Part shown: one piece after another, positions 22,514 through 34,930 of the stretch
Numbering within the stretch: the stretch's first letter is position 1
How the letters are laid out: each line of letters opens with the position of its first letter
Assembly: GCA_002099365.1 (NCBI GenBank)
Contig: MSED01000006.1
Span: 744,001-808,000, forward strand
DNA length: 64,000 nucleotides
Source: Phialophora verrucosa
Lineage: Eukaryota > Ascomycota > Eurotiomycetes > Chaetothyriales > Herpotrichiellaceae
Reading direction: 5' to 3'
Made by a program: the position numbers and the translations under genes
Notes under the pieces: generated by a model
Told to the model about the DNA's origin: nothing
The model's input: the letters and a program-made list of their open reading frames with translations, nothing else
The model's database searches: none

Positions 22514-24459
22514 GATGTGGACTACCTATTGGGTCAATGGTGTTGAGAGCAGAACTTGACGACCCCTCATTCTGGCTGGCACGCCAAAACCCGCGATTCG
22601 ACAATCAAATACTGATCGACCTCAAGCACCAGATGCTCCAACCAAGGAGGCTATCATCTGGCTCCCTGTGAGTCTAGGTGCTACGATTTGCGTGCTGCAG
22701 GCATGCCCGCCCCGCACGAGTGCGATGATCAAAGTCAGCTGCTGCACGAAGAACAATGTCTGGGCCAGCACGTCGCCGACCCAGTGATGAGAAGTACACC
22801 TAGCATCTATTTCTTATCACGCGGATCGCCTGGCCTCGTCGATTCCCGGAATCTCTCGATCGAGAACACCTCGGGTCGAAATCTGATTTGCCGCCTGGCC
22901 TTCAGACGGGCATACGTACGATGACAGTGTAGCGGGCTGTCTATTGGCGTGGGTCAACTCAATCCACCTCGAGCTAATGTTGGCCCTCGTCTCCTTGTAG
23001 AAGTGTACCAAGCTTCGTGCTGCAAGTTGGACAATCCTTACAGACTACGCCGGAGGGGAAGCTTTCGAGCCCCGACTCCAGAATGTCGACGCCATATAAA
23101 GGACATGGGCATGTGCACGTGCATGCTGGAGAATGTTTCCATTTGTGTATGAGGCTTGCGGGATGCGCGTGGCGGCCGTGGAGGCTACATCAAATCCCAT
23201 GGCCCTGTGATGCTCCTTTTCAGGCAGCCATTCAATTCGCATCATCTCGCATGGCGGACATGATGAGGGGTGTACGAGCGCTCGTCTCGTACGGCGAGCT
23301 TGCAGCATGGCCAGAACCACAATTATAATAATCGCTCCTGCCGTTTTCAGGGTCCTGCCCTGCTCTCGACTTTAAGATGCGGGTGGCTTGGCTTGGCACA
23401 CGCAAGGCTGCACCAGCTCCACCCTTGGGTTCCGTCGACGTCATCGCTGCGTTCCCGACCAACCTTGAGTCTTTGTCAGTGGCCGGCCATTCGATGCATC
23501 TTCCCGCCTATGCACCCAATAGCGCCCTCTGACTTTCCACAGACGACCGAACACCATCTCGTGTGACGAACAGCCTTGCCAGAGGGGGAATCGAGGCTCA
23601 TTCTACGGAAAGCTGACTGCTTCTTGAGATGCTTCAACACTCTCGAAGTGTGTGGTGCTTGGGGCGACCCTTCACCTGTCGTTCCCAGTAATGGCATCTG
23701 CGACGGCGACTACCCCCACCGCCGATCCCTTGCAAGAAAGCTCCTACCTCGCATGCTTATCTTCAGCGTCTGAGCGTGAGAATCCCATGTTTGTCCATCG
23801 GAAAGGCGTTGTGTCTGGAGCCTCCTCTTCATCCACATTTATGCTGCTGGCCTATCAAGCGGGAGATGCGATCATGTTGCATGCCTCGCACTGCCAGACC
23901 CTGAAGGGACCAGAAGGGCCACAGCACTCCTACGAGCGATCGGCAGGGTCGTTCTCCACCAGTCGACCGCCTCATGACGGGTTCTCATTCGTGCAATCCC
24001 CAGGTTGGCCTCGAGGATCTGTATTTTGTATGGTAATCGAACGCTCACCTTTGCCGTCTGATCGTCGCTTCTCCAACATCTGGTTCGCTAGATGGCCATT
24101 CGGCGTCGGCTGACTGACGGCAGCATGCATAACCTTTCCTGGAGTTTCACAGCTGTTACTGGTCTGCCTACGCCATTTCTTTGCCTCGGCCCTCTGGCAT
24201 TGCCTCTGCCCGTAGCTTGCGCTCATTCTCGCAGCTGTTTCCCCATAGCCCTGAGAATTTCAGCCTGGTTTGCAGGATCATCGAAGACTCATATATAACC
24301 ACGGCATCAATTCCTCCCCTTTCACACTCATTCCCTTCCCATCCAACAGTCACAACCGTGGAAACCACTTTGAGCAGATTCAGTCAACGCCAATTAACTT
24401 CTTAGCACGAGGAGTACCATATATCTCCTCCGACATACCGGGTCTCGCCATCATCAAAC
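22514..24459. other. 1.9 kb intergenic stretch with a TATA box near its end
   Basis: No supported gene. A frame beginning at an ATG near 23691 (MASATATTPTADPLQESS) is stop-free for about 140 codons but shows no domain. At 24291-24298 there is a clear TATA box (atatataa), followed by a pyrimidine-rich leader (24316-24350) that fits a transcript for the gene at 24460. Confidence 0.4.
24291..24298 (+). promoter_or_regulatory. TATA box of the gene at 24460
   Basis: Perfect atatataa string about 160 bases before the ATG, followed by a C/T-rich tract and the leader. It fits a strongly or conditionally expressed small gene. Confidence 0.5.
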
Positions 24460-24705
24460 ATGCCTGCCGCCGTCGAATATCTCACTTCTCCTCGACACGA
24501 CGGTCTCGACTACGAGTCAGATCCAATCGCGGCAATGACTTCATATTCTCGCATGATGCATAGCCATACCAAATCACAAATGGACGCCGCTACGCGGTCA
24601 GCACGCCGACGAAGCAGTTCCTCAGCTGGTGTTAACGCACACGCCAACACTGGATTATCGAAACAGAGCACGCACAGCAGCAACTCATCACGATCATCAT
24701 TTTAG
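24460..24705 (+). CDS. small Ser-rich protein, conserved-looking
   Basis: 81-residue hydrophilic protein without a membrane span or signal peptide. The N-terminal half (DYESDPIAAMTSYSRMMHSH then TKSQMDAATRSARRR) looks like a short conserved helix pair, and the second half is Ser/His/Asn-rich and probably disordered. I believe similar small proteins occur across Pezizomycotina, but cannot name a family. Support comes from the TATA box, pyrimidine-rich leader, a good ATG context (aaacATGc) and a natural-looking sequence. Function unknown. Confidence 0.65.
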   Translation: MPAAVEYLTSPRHDGLDYESDPIAAMTSYSRMMHSHTKSQMDAATRSARRRSSSSAGVNAHANTGLSKQSTHSSNSSRSSF

Positions 24706-27700
24706 ATGCCGCCAACCCATCATCCTGTCTGAGCGTTAAATGCATCGAATCCCAAAACAGCCTTTCGACAAACAATATACGATTTGGCCGTGCACTCTCC
24801 ATCCGGCGGAAACGGGATTTCAGGCGGCCTTTGGGCGCAGGTGTCACGTAAAATTGCGCCAAAATTGTTTTTTCGGCTTCGGCTGGTGCCCGGATGTGCC
24901 AATATGGTCCCCATTATGCAACACTTAGTTCTCTACGTACTTTGCCCACAGTCTTAGCCCGTGAGCAAAATACATCACGTTGTGACAACTCTTAGGCGGA
25001 ACTCTCATTGTCTGGAGCAGCATGCATATGTATGGCGCATATTCTTACTTATTGGCGTTTTGATAGAACGCGCGAGGTTAGCTTGATAAGGAGTACAAGC
25101 ACTCAATGATGAATCAAACACAATGCTAATGAGCTATCACTTCATTGACATCTGTTCCCATTCTACACGATTACCATATCCTCCAGTTTGAAGATTCTTG
25201 GAGGGAAATCTTTGAGATGGTCTACCGACAGCCTCACAAGCCCGGGCAGTCGCAATGACTAGGAGTATCGTGCGAGCACCAAGTGCTATCAAAAACAGTG
25301 CTTATCCAATTCCTCCGAGGTCAACGTTGGGTTGGGGGGTTGTCTCAGGTGTGGGCGGATGGCAAGAGCCTCGCAGATCGCTTGCATCATTCCTCCTTTC
25401 TTCGGTGCACCAGAAGCACGTCATGCATACTCCGACGAGACAGAACTGTTTTGCCACTCTCCAGGCGTTCCCCACATGCTCATCGTCCGTGGGTTCTTTG
25501 TGATCACCATGATGGATCTAGCGTGGGCAATGGCTCGTCTGGCTCGCCTCATGGAATATATCATCATGGGAATGTGAAATCAGAGATGGGACATTCTGAT
25601 TGTCCGATCTAGGATCCTCGCCTTTCAGCTCGATGAGACTTCTCAATACATCGACGATGCTTGGACCAGCAAGCTCCCCCTTGTGCTCGTGCTTCGGAGG
25701 ATACCCACTACATCTCGCACAGTGTGACGTCGCGGTGTATCGACACGGGAGACGGCCTGGAAGGAGCACTCTGGCCATCTGGCATATGATGTATGTGGCC
25801 ATCATATGCCCTTCTGGACGGGACCCCGAGAGGGGCCGCTGCCCATCACCACCCGGTGCGCCTCATCTGCGATGCCCAAAAACCCGAACTGACTCTTGAC
25901 ACAGGTTGATACTCGTAGGTAACCCAAGACTGTTCCACCGGCACCTGCTCCAGCTATGGAAAGTTCCATGTTCATGAATGTTTCGAACGCATGATGTCCA
26001 CACCAAAGACCCTTAGTAAGGCCGACAAGCATCATGCCTCGACCACTGGCATTTATGAACAATTCTTCGGTCCCTCATTCTGCGTAGTAACAGCGTCCCC
26101 CCATTCCTCGAGCGATTGGATCGAGATCGAGATCAAGCACCCTTGTCGCCACGATGACCCCTCAACGCCATTGACACCCTTTTCGCCATGCGAGTGTGGA
26201 ACAGTCCAAGACGAAAACCTCGCCGGCAACTGTCATCATGTCAGGTGGTTCTCGCAGCATACGACTGGTCGAGGGGTCGCACACTCTGTGCATTCTCCAC
26301 CTTTTCTCAATGGGGTGGACGATCGTTCACCGGGCCTCAGTGGCCCCTCGCAGCCGTGCTCTGACGATCACTTCAGGGTGTTGAGGTCGTGCTCAAACCC
26401 AGAGGCCCTTGTCCGTACGATTATGAATCGAGCCGTCAAAGCGCACCCTCCTTGAACTGAGCAATATGCGTACATCGGCAACCAGATTTATGACATGCTC
26501 GAGGTCAGTGGGCGTACGAGTATGATGGAGCAATCACCCTAAATGATCGCCAGCCGTCCCGTTGCGGGATCAGTGTTGGACGCGGGGGCCTAAAGGGATT
26601 TCTGCTGACACGGGAGGTACTCGTAGAGGGTCTCAACCAAACGTCGTCATCGGCCCCAACAGCATGCTCATGCCTGGCCATGGAGTCCGACCATCGAGGA
26701 TACCGAGATTTTCGACGCAAACACATCGGATGACCCAGTCGCCGCCATGGCCTATGCATTCGCGGTACTCTCTGTTGGTCTCTTCACAAGATCGTAAGGG
26801 GATTTGCTTTTGGCAACTTTCACCTCTATCCCGAGTACTTGCGACTATCAGGATACAGCGTCGTCCATTGCAATGTAAGCAATATCCGGGCCCGTGAAGC
26901 CAGGCCCCTTGTGCTCTTGAACTTTGAAGGGGATACCTTTTCACTTACGGGTACGAGTACCCCATATCGGCAACGGAAGCTGCTTCGGACACTGAATCGC
27001 CTAGGTGACCATTGGTATTCCCCCCTTGAACGTCTGACCTTTTGTTTGCCCGCCAGCCTTGAAACTCCATCTAATCAAGCAGCAAGCAAGCTCCGAGGTG
27101 CGCGTCAAGAGGTCGATGCCATTCTCTATTATGATCGCTTCATAACGACCGAGCATTTCGATCGTGACCCGCAGTCTTCATTCTGGCATACCGTCATCCA
27201 GGCTTACTCGTACAACAAGTTCGCTGTGGTGCTAAGCCCACTGTTCCGATACAGCATGGCTTTCGACTCACGGCGTGCTTTTTGAGGATCGGACATGTTT
27301 CTTGGGTGGCTTGATTATTTGTTTGCTGCCGCCTACCACCGCAACATCGACTTGTCGACGTTAACTATGCTGATTAGTATCTCTGCCCATGCACGCCTGT
27401 GTCGCCAAAGCCCCTTCAAAGGGCCTGGGGTTGGACTAGCATTAGAGATGCTTTTATGTGAAGACGTCAAAATAGAATAAGCCCGAAACCAAAGGCACGG
27501 ATATTTCAGCCGAGATACATACGGGCGGCGTCTCCACGCCAATCTATGTTCGGTTCCCTACCGAGAGTGGGCCAGCGTTCAAGTGTGCGAGATCGGTGAA
27601 CACTGGAAATGGTATCCAGACTGCCTACAAGCTACTTCGACGCTCGCTCCTGCTTTTCGAGCTTCAGGCTGGGTGGCAGCGGCCTTGAATTGCTCTCGGG

Positions 27701-27992
27701 AGGCCGGCTTTGCGGCCTTGATCTTATTGCCACTCTCTTCTCCTACTTGGAGTCGACAATATTCCCACGAGCAGTTCAGTTGCAACATCTCCCTCCAGAG
27801 TCTTGTGGAGCTGCATTCCTCTATTCATGTCACTACTTGCACCGTGTATACTGGGTATTGAATTGCCCTCACAATGCCCGTTGCTGGAACACACTCAGAG
27901 CAGCAATGCTTCGCCGTATTCTGCCTGCTCCAGCCTCGACTTAGCCGTGGTTTCAGCCTCGTCGCGTCTGGCGCTAATATGATACGCTAACA
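24706..27992. other. 3.3 kb stretch with scattered coding-like fragments
   Basis: No complete gene can be assembled. Several segments read like protein but in different frames: 25345-25577 (+), 26690-26800 (+; SDDPVAAMAYAFAVLSVG), 26870-27285 (+) and 27480-27670 (+; GVSTPIYVRFPTESGPAF). A credible intron (GTAAGG at about 26796 to ATACAG at about 26859) would join two of them in phase. It could be a multi-exon gene with borders I cannot place, or a decaying gene. No catalytic or zinc-binding motif was recognised. Confidence 0.3.
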
Positions 27993-30900
27993 ATGGCTGG
28001 CACGCGCCTGACGCGTTTCCATCTGCGCCTCGTCGTTGGTTCTCAGACACCAGCAGGCTGCTCAACGTCTAAGTTAGCATTGATGGCTGCTAAGGAGTGC
28101 GTAAACCAAGGCATGCTTCAAGCCACGTCGGTCAGTGTTGGGGATATAGACCCTAAGCACCGGGCCAGATCACCATCGTTTGACCAGCTCAAGGATGAGA
28201 TTTTCGACGTCCTCTCTGCTACACAAGGCCCAAGCTCATTCGCATGTGGCGGGACCCTGGAAGACACCCAGAATCCAGGTCTCTATCTGGAGGGCCATGG
28301 CTGCATCGGACTGCCACTTTCCAGAAACGATGCGCAAATCATCATCTCAAAGTCCGAGCAAAGCCCCTTCGGCAAGGGCCCGGACACCATCGTCGACACC
28401 TCGGTCCGGAAGTCATGGCAGCTCAACCCGTCTCAATTTACCATTCGCAATCCCAAATGGCAGCAAACGGTTAAGAACATCGTTCGCAAGATCCACGGCG
28501 AGCTCCTACTTGATATCTGCCTAGACGATTTCTCTGCAGAGCTGTACAAGCTGCTCTTGTACGAGCCAGGCGCTTTCTTCAAGGCTCACAAAGACAGTGA
28601 AAAGGTCCCTGGCATGTTTGGGACCCTCGTCATCTGCTTGCCCTCTGCTCATGAAGGTGGCGAGCTGATCCTGACTTTCAATGGAGTGACCAAATCAATA
28701 CAGACTGCGCCAAGCTCAGCATTCGCCATGTCGTACGCCGCGTGGTACGCCGACGTACTTCACGAAGTCAAGCCTGTGACGTCCGGATATAGACTGGTCC
28801 TAACGTACAATCTGGTACGCCAGAATGCCACTGACAAGGGTCGAGTGGCGCCGCCTGTCACGTCGTTCGAGGACCAATACAACTTGATGGCGGCCTTGAC
28901 AAACTACAATGAGCAGCTCCGACACTTCGATGACCTGCCCAGTTTCCTGGTATACCGGTTGGAGCATCAGTACACCCAGGCTAGCCTTCGGGCAGACCGG
29001 TTGAAAGGTGCAGATTTCCGCCGACTACAGTACTTGAAGCAGGTGGCAGACGAACTCGGCTTCGGACTGTACCTCGCTAACATGGAGAAAGAAATCACAA
29101 CATCTGACGATTCTTATGAAGATCGTCACTATAATCGCTTTGACGACGAAGAAGAGCTCAGTCGCTCAATCACTTTGAAGTACGTGGTCAACTTGGGCGG
29201 CACACGAATAGACCATCCAACAAACTACGCGTCGTCAGGAGTCGAAGTGGATGAACAATCCTTTGTGGGTTTCGCGGATGAAGAGGACGAGGATCCGGAC
29301 GATGAAGAACACTCTGGGTTTACAGGCAATGAAGGATGTACCGCGACGTATTGGTATCGTACAACCGTATGTGCATCGGTGAGCGCTGGGAACGCCTTTG
29401 CTAACAGCACCTCGTATCAGGTCATCGTCATCGTGCCGCCGGCGAAAAAGGTCCATTTTTTGTATCAATGTGACAAGCGGAATGTCCGAGTGACTGCTTT
29501 GATGAAGGACCTCCGTCATAAAGCTGAAAATGATCCAGCCGCTAAGGAAGACTTGGCGGAAGTATGTGGGCTCGTGCTGGACAGTAAGAACGATCATCGT
29601 TACGGCCGACTAGAGGAAAAGGACAAGCCCAAACTTATACAGGAAGCTATTGCATCGGCCTTACAGTGCGAGCGGTTTGACCTTTACGACGGATTGACCC
29701 GAGGGGTTACTGTACCAGCAGAAGAAACATTCCGGCTGTTGGGCCGCTCTCTGGGCTCCAATGTCTGCCCTGAAAGTGCGCAGAGGTACGAAAAAAGATG
29801 TCATGTTTCAGCCGCCGCATTTTATATGAGAGTGACTAACATAGAGTACAGGATCGAGGCTGCATTGGACCTTACAAGAACTCTGAGTCAGAGACACGAA
29901 TCCTTGACAATAGTCGGCCAAGGGGTTCACTCAACTTTAGGCCCCGACGAGACATTCTCCGTCCGGTACAAAGTCTGGGCTCAGCAGATGTCGATCAAGC
30001 CCCTTATGACAGCTGCGGGAGCCCAGAAGCTGTCAAAAAAAGATGGCGCAAGCCTCGTGAATATCGTTGCAGATTGGACAGTGAAGGACATTCAAGCGCA
30101 GTATGTCTGACGATTTGTTGCCATGTGTGTGGACACGTATTAATTTGCCGGCAGCATCCTTCCGGCCATTGTGAGATGTGGTACTGCGTGCAAAGTCGCA
30201 TTCGCAAATAATCTCATCGAGCGCGTGGATGATGTTGACGTAACCACTGAGGTTGATGAAAAGAGCTCTCTAACTTGCAGTCCCCAGGCCTGCATGCGAT
30301 TTAGCAAGGCCGTGTATACAGATATTTGGGAGTCTTTCGATTTCGAGTGCCTTCGTGTACCCCCTGTGGCGAGCACCGGGGCTGCCCGAGGCATGAACGG
30401 GATGTATGGCATTCCCTCTCAACCTATTCCGACTCCAACGCCCGAGGAACAACTTCTTGACGGAAGCGATCTTGCCAGCCTGCTGCGGGGGACCTTATCT
30501 CTAAGCGTGCTCGCCGAGGCAGAGATGAAGTCTCGCCTCCGTTCAGCCGTCCAACTGGCGGGCCGTGACGCCTGCAATCACACGCTGCTCCCCTTCGTGA
30601 AGCTGGTCTTTGAACAAAAGGTCGAGTGTATGAAGCTAGATCCACGCAACAATCGAGCTTCCGACGAGGACAAGGATCTGGTAACCGCCATGCTCGTCCG
30701 CTTCACCGTGGCCAGCGTCGGTACCGAGCCCACCTCTCCGAGGACCTGGAGTCAGCCCCGGGGTGGTTGCCGGCTTTCTTCCTGCTCTGACTGTTCGAGA
30801 GTCAACGAGTTCCTTGCCGCTCCTGACCTCCAAGTCGGCAATTTTCCCGTTGGCAAGGATCGACGTCACCACCTGCACAAGTTTTTCACTGACAGATCGG

Positions 30901-31319
30901 GCGCCAACTACTCGGTCACGACGCTCCGGAACTCGAATCCCAATATCTGGCAGATAACCAAGAATCCGAGCAAAGCCCAGACCGACCATGATACATGGAA
31001 GACGAGGAAGGCCGAGGCCAAGAAGAAGATCCTCGAGCTCGTAAAGACGGGCCGCTTCAACGCCTATGTTCTGCAAGGTGCGGCACTTGCGATCATCGAT
31101 GTCGACGGCGACAAGTTAACCGCCGAGCAACTTCCGGCTGGAGCCTTACCTCTACAACCGTCCAGTGCGAACGTTCCTCCCGCTGCCCGTTCCAAGCGAC
31201 CCGCTCTAGAAGATCTAGACGCAGAGGAACGGCCCAAGAGAGCGAAGCCCGGCACGAACAGTGGGGCAGAAACTATGAGGACAAGGCATGGACTCGTCGA
31301 GGTCATTGACTTGACCTGA
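27993..31319 (+). CDS. 2-oxoglutarate/Fe(II) oxygenase, large fungal form
   Basis: 1090-residue protein with a prolyl-4-hydroxylase-like domain. Exons are 27993-30100 and 30155-31319; the intron is GTATGT...GGCAG. Iron ligands are His199 and Asp201 (FFKAHKDSEK) and His257 (YADVLHEV); Arg267 (SGYRLVL) would hold 2-oxoglutarate. The segment between (LVICLPSAHEGGEL) is the usual beta strand and loop. The C-terminal 800 residues have no named domain and include an acidic patch near 415-450 (DEEDEDPDDEEHSG). The end is a Lys/Arg-rich disordered tail closing with VEVIDLT, which has the form of a SUMO-interaction motif. Fungal proteins of this kind are uncharacterised; protein, nucleic acid or small-molecule substrates are all possible. 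An alternative start at Met31 cannot be excluded. Confidence 0.85.
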
Positions 31320-32382
31320 CTTGAGCCCTTCTGAGGAGCGGTGAAGTCCCGGCTAGCTTTCTAGGATTTCCTTCGCAGAGCACGTCGCCTAATCGTGTAC
31401 CCTTCAATCGGTTCAGAAGCGTACTTGTACGAATAAGAGATGGTCTATTCAATCCAGCAAGCATATTGTACTAGTAAAAACCAGTTATGCTTCGAAGAGC
31501 AGGGTGTCTTTCACGCTTGATTTCCGTGTTCCCCTTGAGCTATACCGGAACTCCTATGGATAGGTATGTACAGTACAGTGCGGAGTATCTCTGTTGTATT
31601 CCGTGCTGAAGGGCGGCCGGCGGTTGGGTCGGTCAGTCTTAAATTGCCGCCGCGTGCCCTATGTATATACACCCCCGAATTGTGCTTCGTTTAGTACCAT
31701 TTTCGTTCAGGAGAAGGAGCGAGGCCGCGAGGAGCACGCACGTGACGGGGAACCATGGACGCGCGACCGACCATGAGGGAGCGTTCGAGGGAGCCACGGC
31801 AGAGTATGAGGGAAGCGCGCCCGAGCACCGGATGAGCCACGAGAGCGCTGCTCTGGTGCCAATCCGCAGAAGCCAGTTCGGGCGCAAGGGAGCCAGGGCG
31901 AACCGGGTTGAGCGACCACCCGTGTCTCTTCCATTCCAGGGACAGGAGGAAATAACTGTAAGACAATTGGTTCTCGATAACCGCAGCACTGCCCAGTCAG
32001 CACTGGGCCGACAGGCACCCCTTCAGCCTGATTGCGCATTTTCAACATTCACCATCCATATTCATCGGCGCAGATCTGGCTGTGGTCCTGGTAAGAGAGT
32101 CCGCAAAGGAGCCTTCAACTGATCGTATCAGAGGCGAACGCACGAACACCGTCTTTTTCCTCGTTCGCACACGATCTTCGACCTCGAACCCATCCCGTTC
32201 CTCGTACCCCGCTCTGTGGTTGCTAGGTCGTGTGTCGGGGGCCGACGTTCCTCTCTACTCGCTCAGCAGTTCGCCATAATCCACCCCGCCACGACTCTGT
32301 CGGTCGGCTGAGATGCTATCATATCCCAAAGTTTATAAGGTGGATTCATATACCTCACCTGTGGCACCGATGATATCCCAAT
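31320..32382. other. intergenic, promoter of HET-kinase gene
   Basis: About 1.06 kb. A stop-free frame at 31661-32122 (+) and antisense frames have no domain. A TATA-like string (tttataag, 32332-32339) lies about 50 bases before the ATG at 32383. Confidence 0.4.
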
Positions 32383-34639
32383 ATGCGCCTTTTGAAGCTT
32401 ACTGACGGCCGCCTCAGCCTAGAGTGGTTTCCAAAGAACAACATACCACCATATGCCATACTATCTCATACCTGGGCCAGCGGACAGAACGAAGAGGTCA
32501 CATTTAAGGACGTGATAGATGGCACCGCCGACAACAAGAGCGGCTTCCAAAAGCTACAATTCTGTGGAGATCAAGCAAAGACGGACGATCTGCACTACTT
32601 CTGGGCGGATACATGTTGCATCGATAAATCGAATAGCACTGAACTTCAAACAGCTATCCATTCCATGTTTCGTTGGTATCAACGTGCGGCGAGATGCTAC
32701 GTCTATCTGTCAGACGTGTCAGTGTACACGCAAGATGGCCAGTTCCGCCATGTAGAGTGGGAGGCAGCTTTCCGCAACAGTCGGTGGTTCACACGGGGAT
32801 GGACACTCCAAGAGCTTCTAGCACCTAAGATTGTCGAGTTCTACTCCAGGGATCGAGTTCGACTTGGCGACAAGAGGTCTCTCAAACAACAGATCCACGA
32901 GACAACAGGAATCACAATCGAAGCGTTTCAAGGACGTCATCTCTTTGATTTCAGTGTGGAGGAGCGTTTACGATGGGGAGAGGAGCGACATACCACCGAA
33001 GATGAGGACGAGGCGTATTGCTTACTTGGTATCTTTGAGATTTCCATGTCAATCAGATACGGCGAAGGGTGGAAGAACGCAATGGACCGGCTGCGAAGAA
33101 AAATCCAAAAGTCCGCACTGCAGTTGTCTTGTGGGTTACCTATATCCTATTCTATTGAAAGCAAATGCTGATCAGACTGGGGCCACAGGTGTCGAACCGC
33201 CGCGAATCACTACAAGCGGCTTGCCCAATTTGACCTCTCCTCGACGGCGGAATGATGTTCTCGAACCACTCTTCCAAGGGATGCAACAATTTCCCCCTAC
33301 AGTTCTTCCTATACTGGATGACAAAAGCCTTGTTGGCGAAGGCGCTTCTGGCAAGGTCTTCGCCGTCAGGTGGGATTATAATCACCGTGCGTTTTTTGAC
33401 CCAAGCCACGAACGGGGATATGCACGCCGGACCGGACTTCAATTCGCATTCAAGCAGTTCTCCACGGACAACCTCTCGAAGGACCTCTATCACAAAGAAC
33501 GGAGCAACATGTTAGCTTTACGTCAAGCACCGCACAATCATATTACACAATTAATAGCAAGCTATGAAGTGAATGGGGTTGGGCACTTGGTATATCCTTT
33601 AGCACAAGGCGATCTCCGGTCACTCCTAATGTGCGTTATGCCAGTACCTGGTGCGAGGATGGAACAGTGGCTGTTAACCCAACTATGTGGCCTGGCCAGC
33701 GCTTTGGCTCATCTTCACCAGCCATCCGGCACTGGTGGGTCACATGGATATGGACATGGCTCTGATACCGGTGGGTCTTACGAATACGGGTATCACAACG
33801 ATATCAAACCCGAGAATATTCTGGTCTTCGAGCACGAATCCCGTCCTATATTTAAGATAGGTGACTTCGGTACGGCCTCGTTTCGAACGGGCGAGAGGAT
33901 GAAGACCAATAGTCGAACCCATGGTTATGATTCCATTCCTGGAGGCACCATTGCCTATCGTCCCCCTGAGAGGAATTACGCCGTACAGACTGCAGGCGAC
34001 ATGTGGCCCTTGGGATGCGTCTTTCTTGAGCTTCTCGCATGGCATCTTCAACCACCAGGATATACGCCATTATCCTTCCACCGCAGCAGGATCAAAACAC
34101 TGGATGAGGATGCCGACGAGCAGGAATATCTGTCGACTGCAAAATTCTGGACCACCGACGGTAAAGGCCGAACCGTGCTCCATCCCTCGGTGGAACAGCT
34201 ACTGGTCGAAGTCAAACGTCTCTCCGCCACGTCCATGTGGCTTCTAGACGTCCCATATCATGTCGAAAGACTTTTGAGCATCAGCCCGCAGTCGAGGCTC
34301 ACAGCTGCCGAACTCACTGCCGTTCTTCAGCATGGTTTACAACTCAAAAGAATGGCCCTCGGCAATGACTTTGGCCCCATCGACCTCTTTGGCGGTAGAC
34401 CGTTGCCAAAGGCCGATCTTATGTTTGGTACAGGACACCATCGCACGGCAAATGAGCGGAGCGGTCGTGAAAGGGTGTCACAATATCAACCTTCCATGTT
34501 GTCCCCCTTTCCTGCCCACCGGAAGTCACATGGCTCGATGGAGACTCAGAAACCGCCCACTCTGCGAAGGAAGGCGGATACAGCTTCGAAAGATCTCCGA
34601 AGCCATTATCTTGGCGACTTTGAGGGCGAGGCCCGGTGA
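32383..34639 (+). CDS. HET domain-protein kinase fusion
   Basis: Predicted 732-residue protein joining an N-terminal HET (heterokaryon incompatibility) domain to a C-terminal protein kinase. HET landmarks are the start MRLLKLTDGRL, YAILSHTWASG (about 23-33), FWADTCCIDK, the RCYVYLSDV block, FTRGWTLQELLAP and the end DEAYCLLGIFEISMSIRYGE. A 58-base intron (33131-33188, GTGGGT...CACAG, branch-like TGCTGAT) removes the stop that ends the first frame and joins SC to VEPPRITTS in phase. The kinase has a Gly loop GEGASGKV (299-306), Lys338 (FAFKQF), catalytic Asp454 (YHNDIKPENI) and DFG at 475-477, so it should be active. A Gly/Tyr/Ser-rich insert precedes the catalytic loop. HET domains drive cell death in fungal non-self recognition; a kinase as partner suggests signalling, which is inference. 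If the intron is not spliced these would be two adjacent genes. Confidence 0.8.
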
Positions 34640-34930
34640 TGGGGAAGGGAGGAGGACTTCGTAAGTCAGATACAAGGTCTTTAAAGATGCTCAGAACTGG
34701 ACCACAGCTAAAACAGTCCGGTTGGACATGTGGGAACTATGATAATCTCACACCGTGTAGGAGTGGGTACAGACGGCACAACGGGAGAACCGCAAAGACG
34801 AACGAAACGAGATGGAAACAGTACAAGCCATGGGGGACAATTACGGGAACCCGCAAACTAGAGGAAACATTACTCCGTAATCATACATCTACGGCATGGC
34901 TAGACTCGCGACTCCGCCCGTAACGCTTGC

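Noticed and set aside
32383..33171. HET gene as a truncated pseudogene ending at a stop
   Set aside because: A good intron (GTGGGT...CACAG with branch site) removes the stop and joins the kinase frame in phase.
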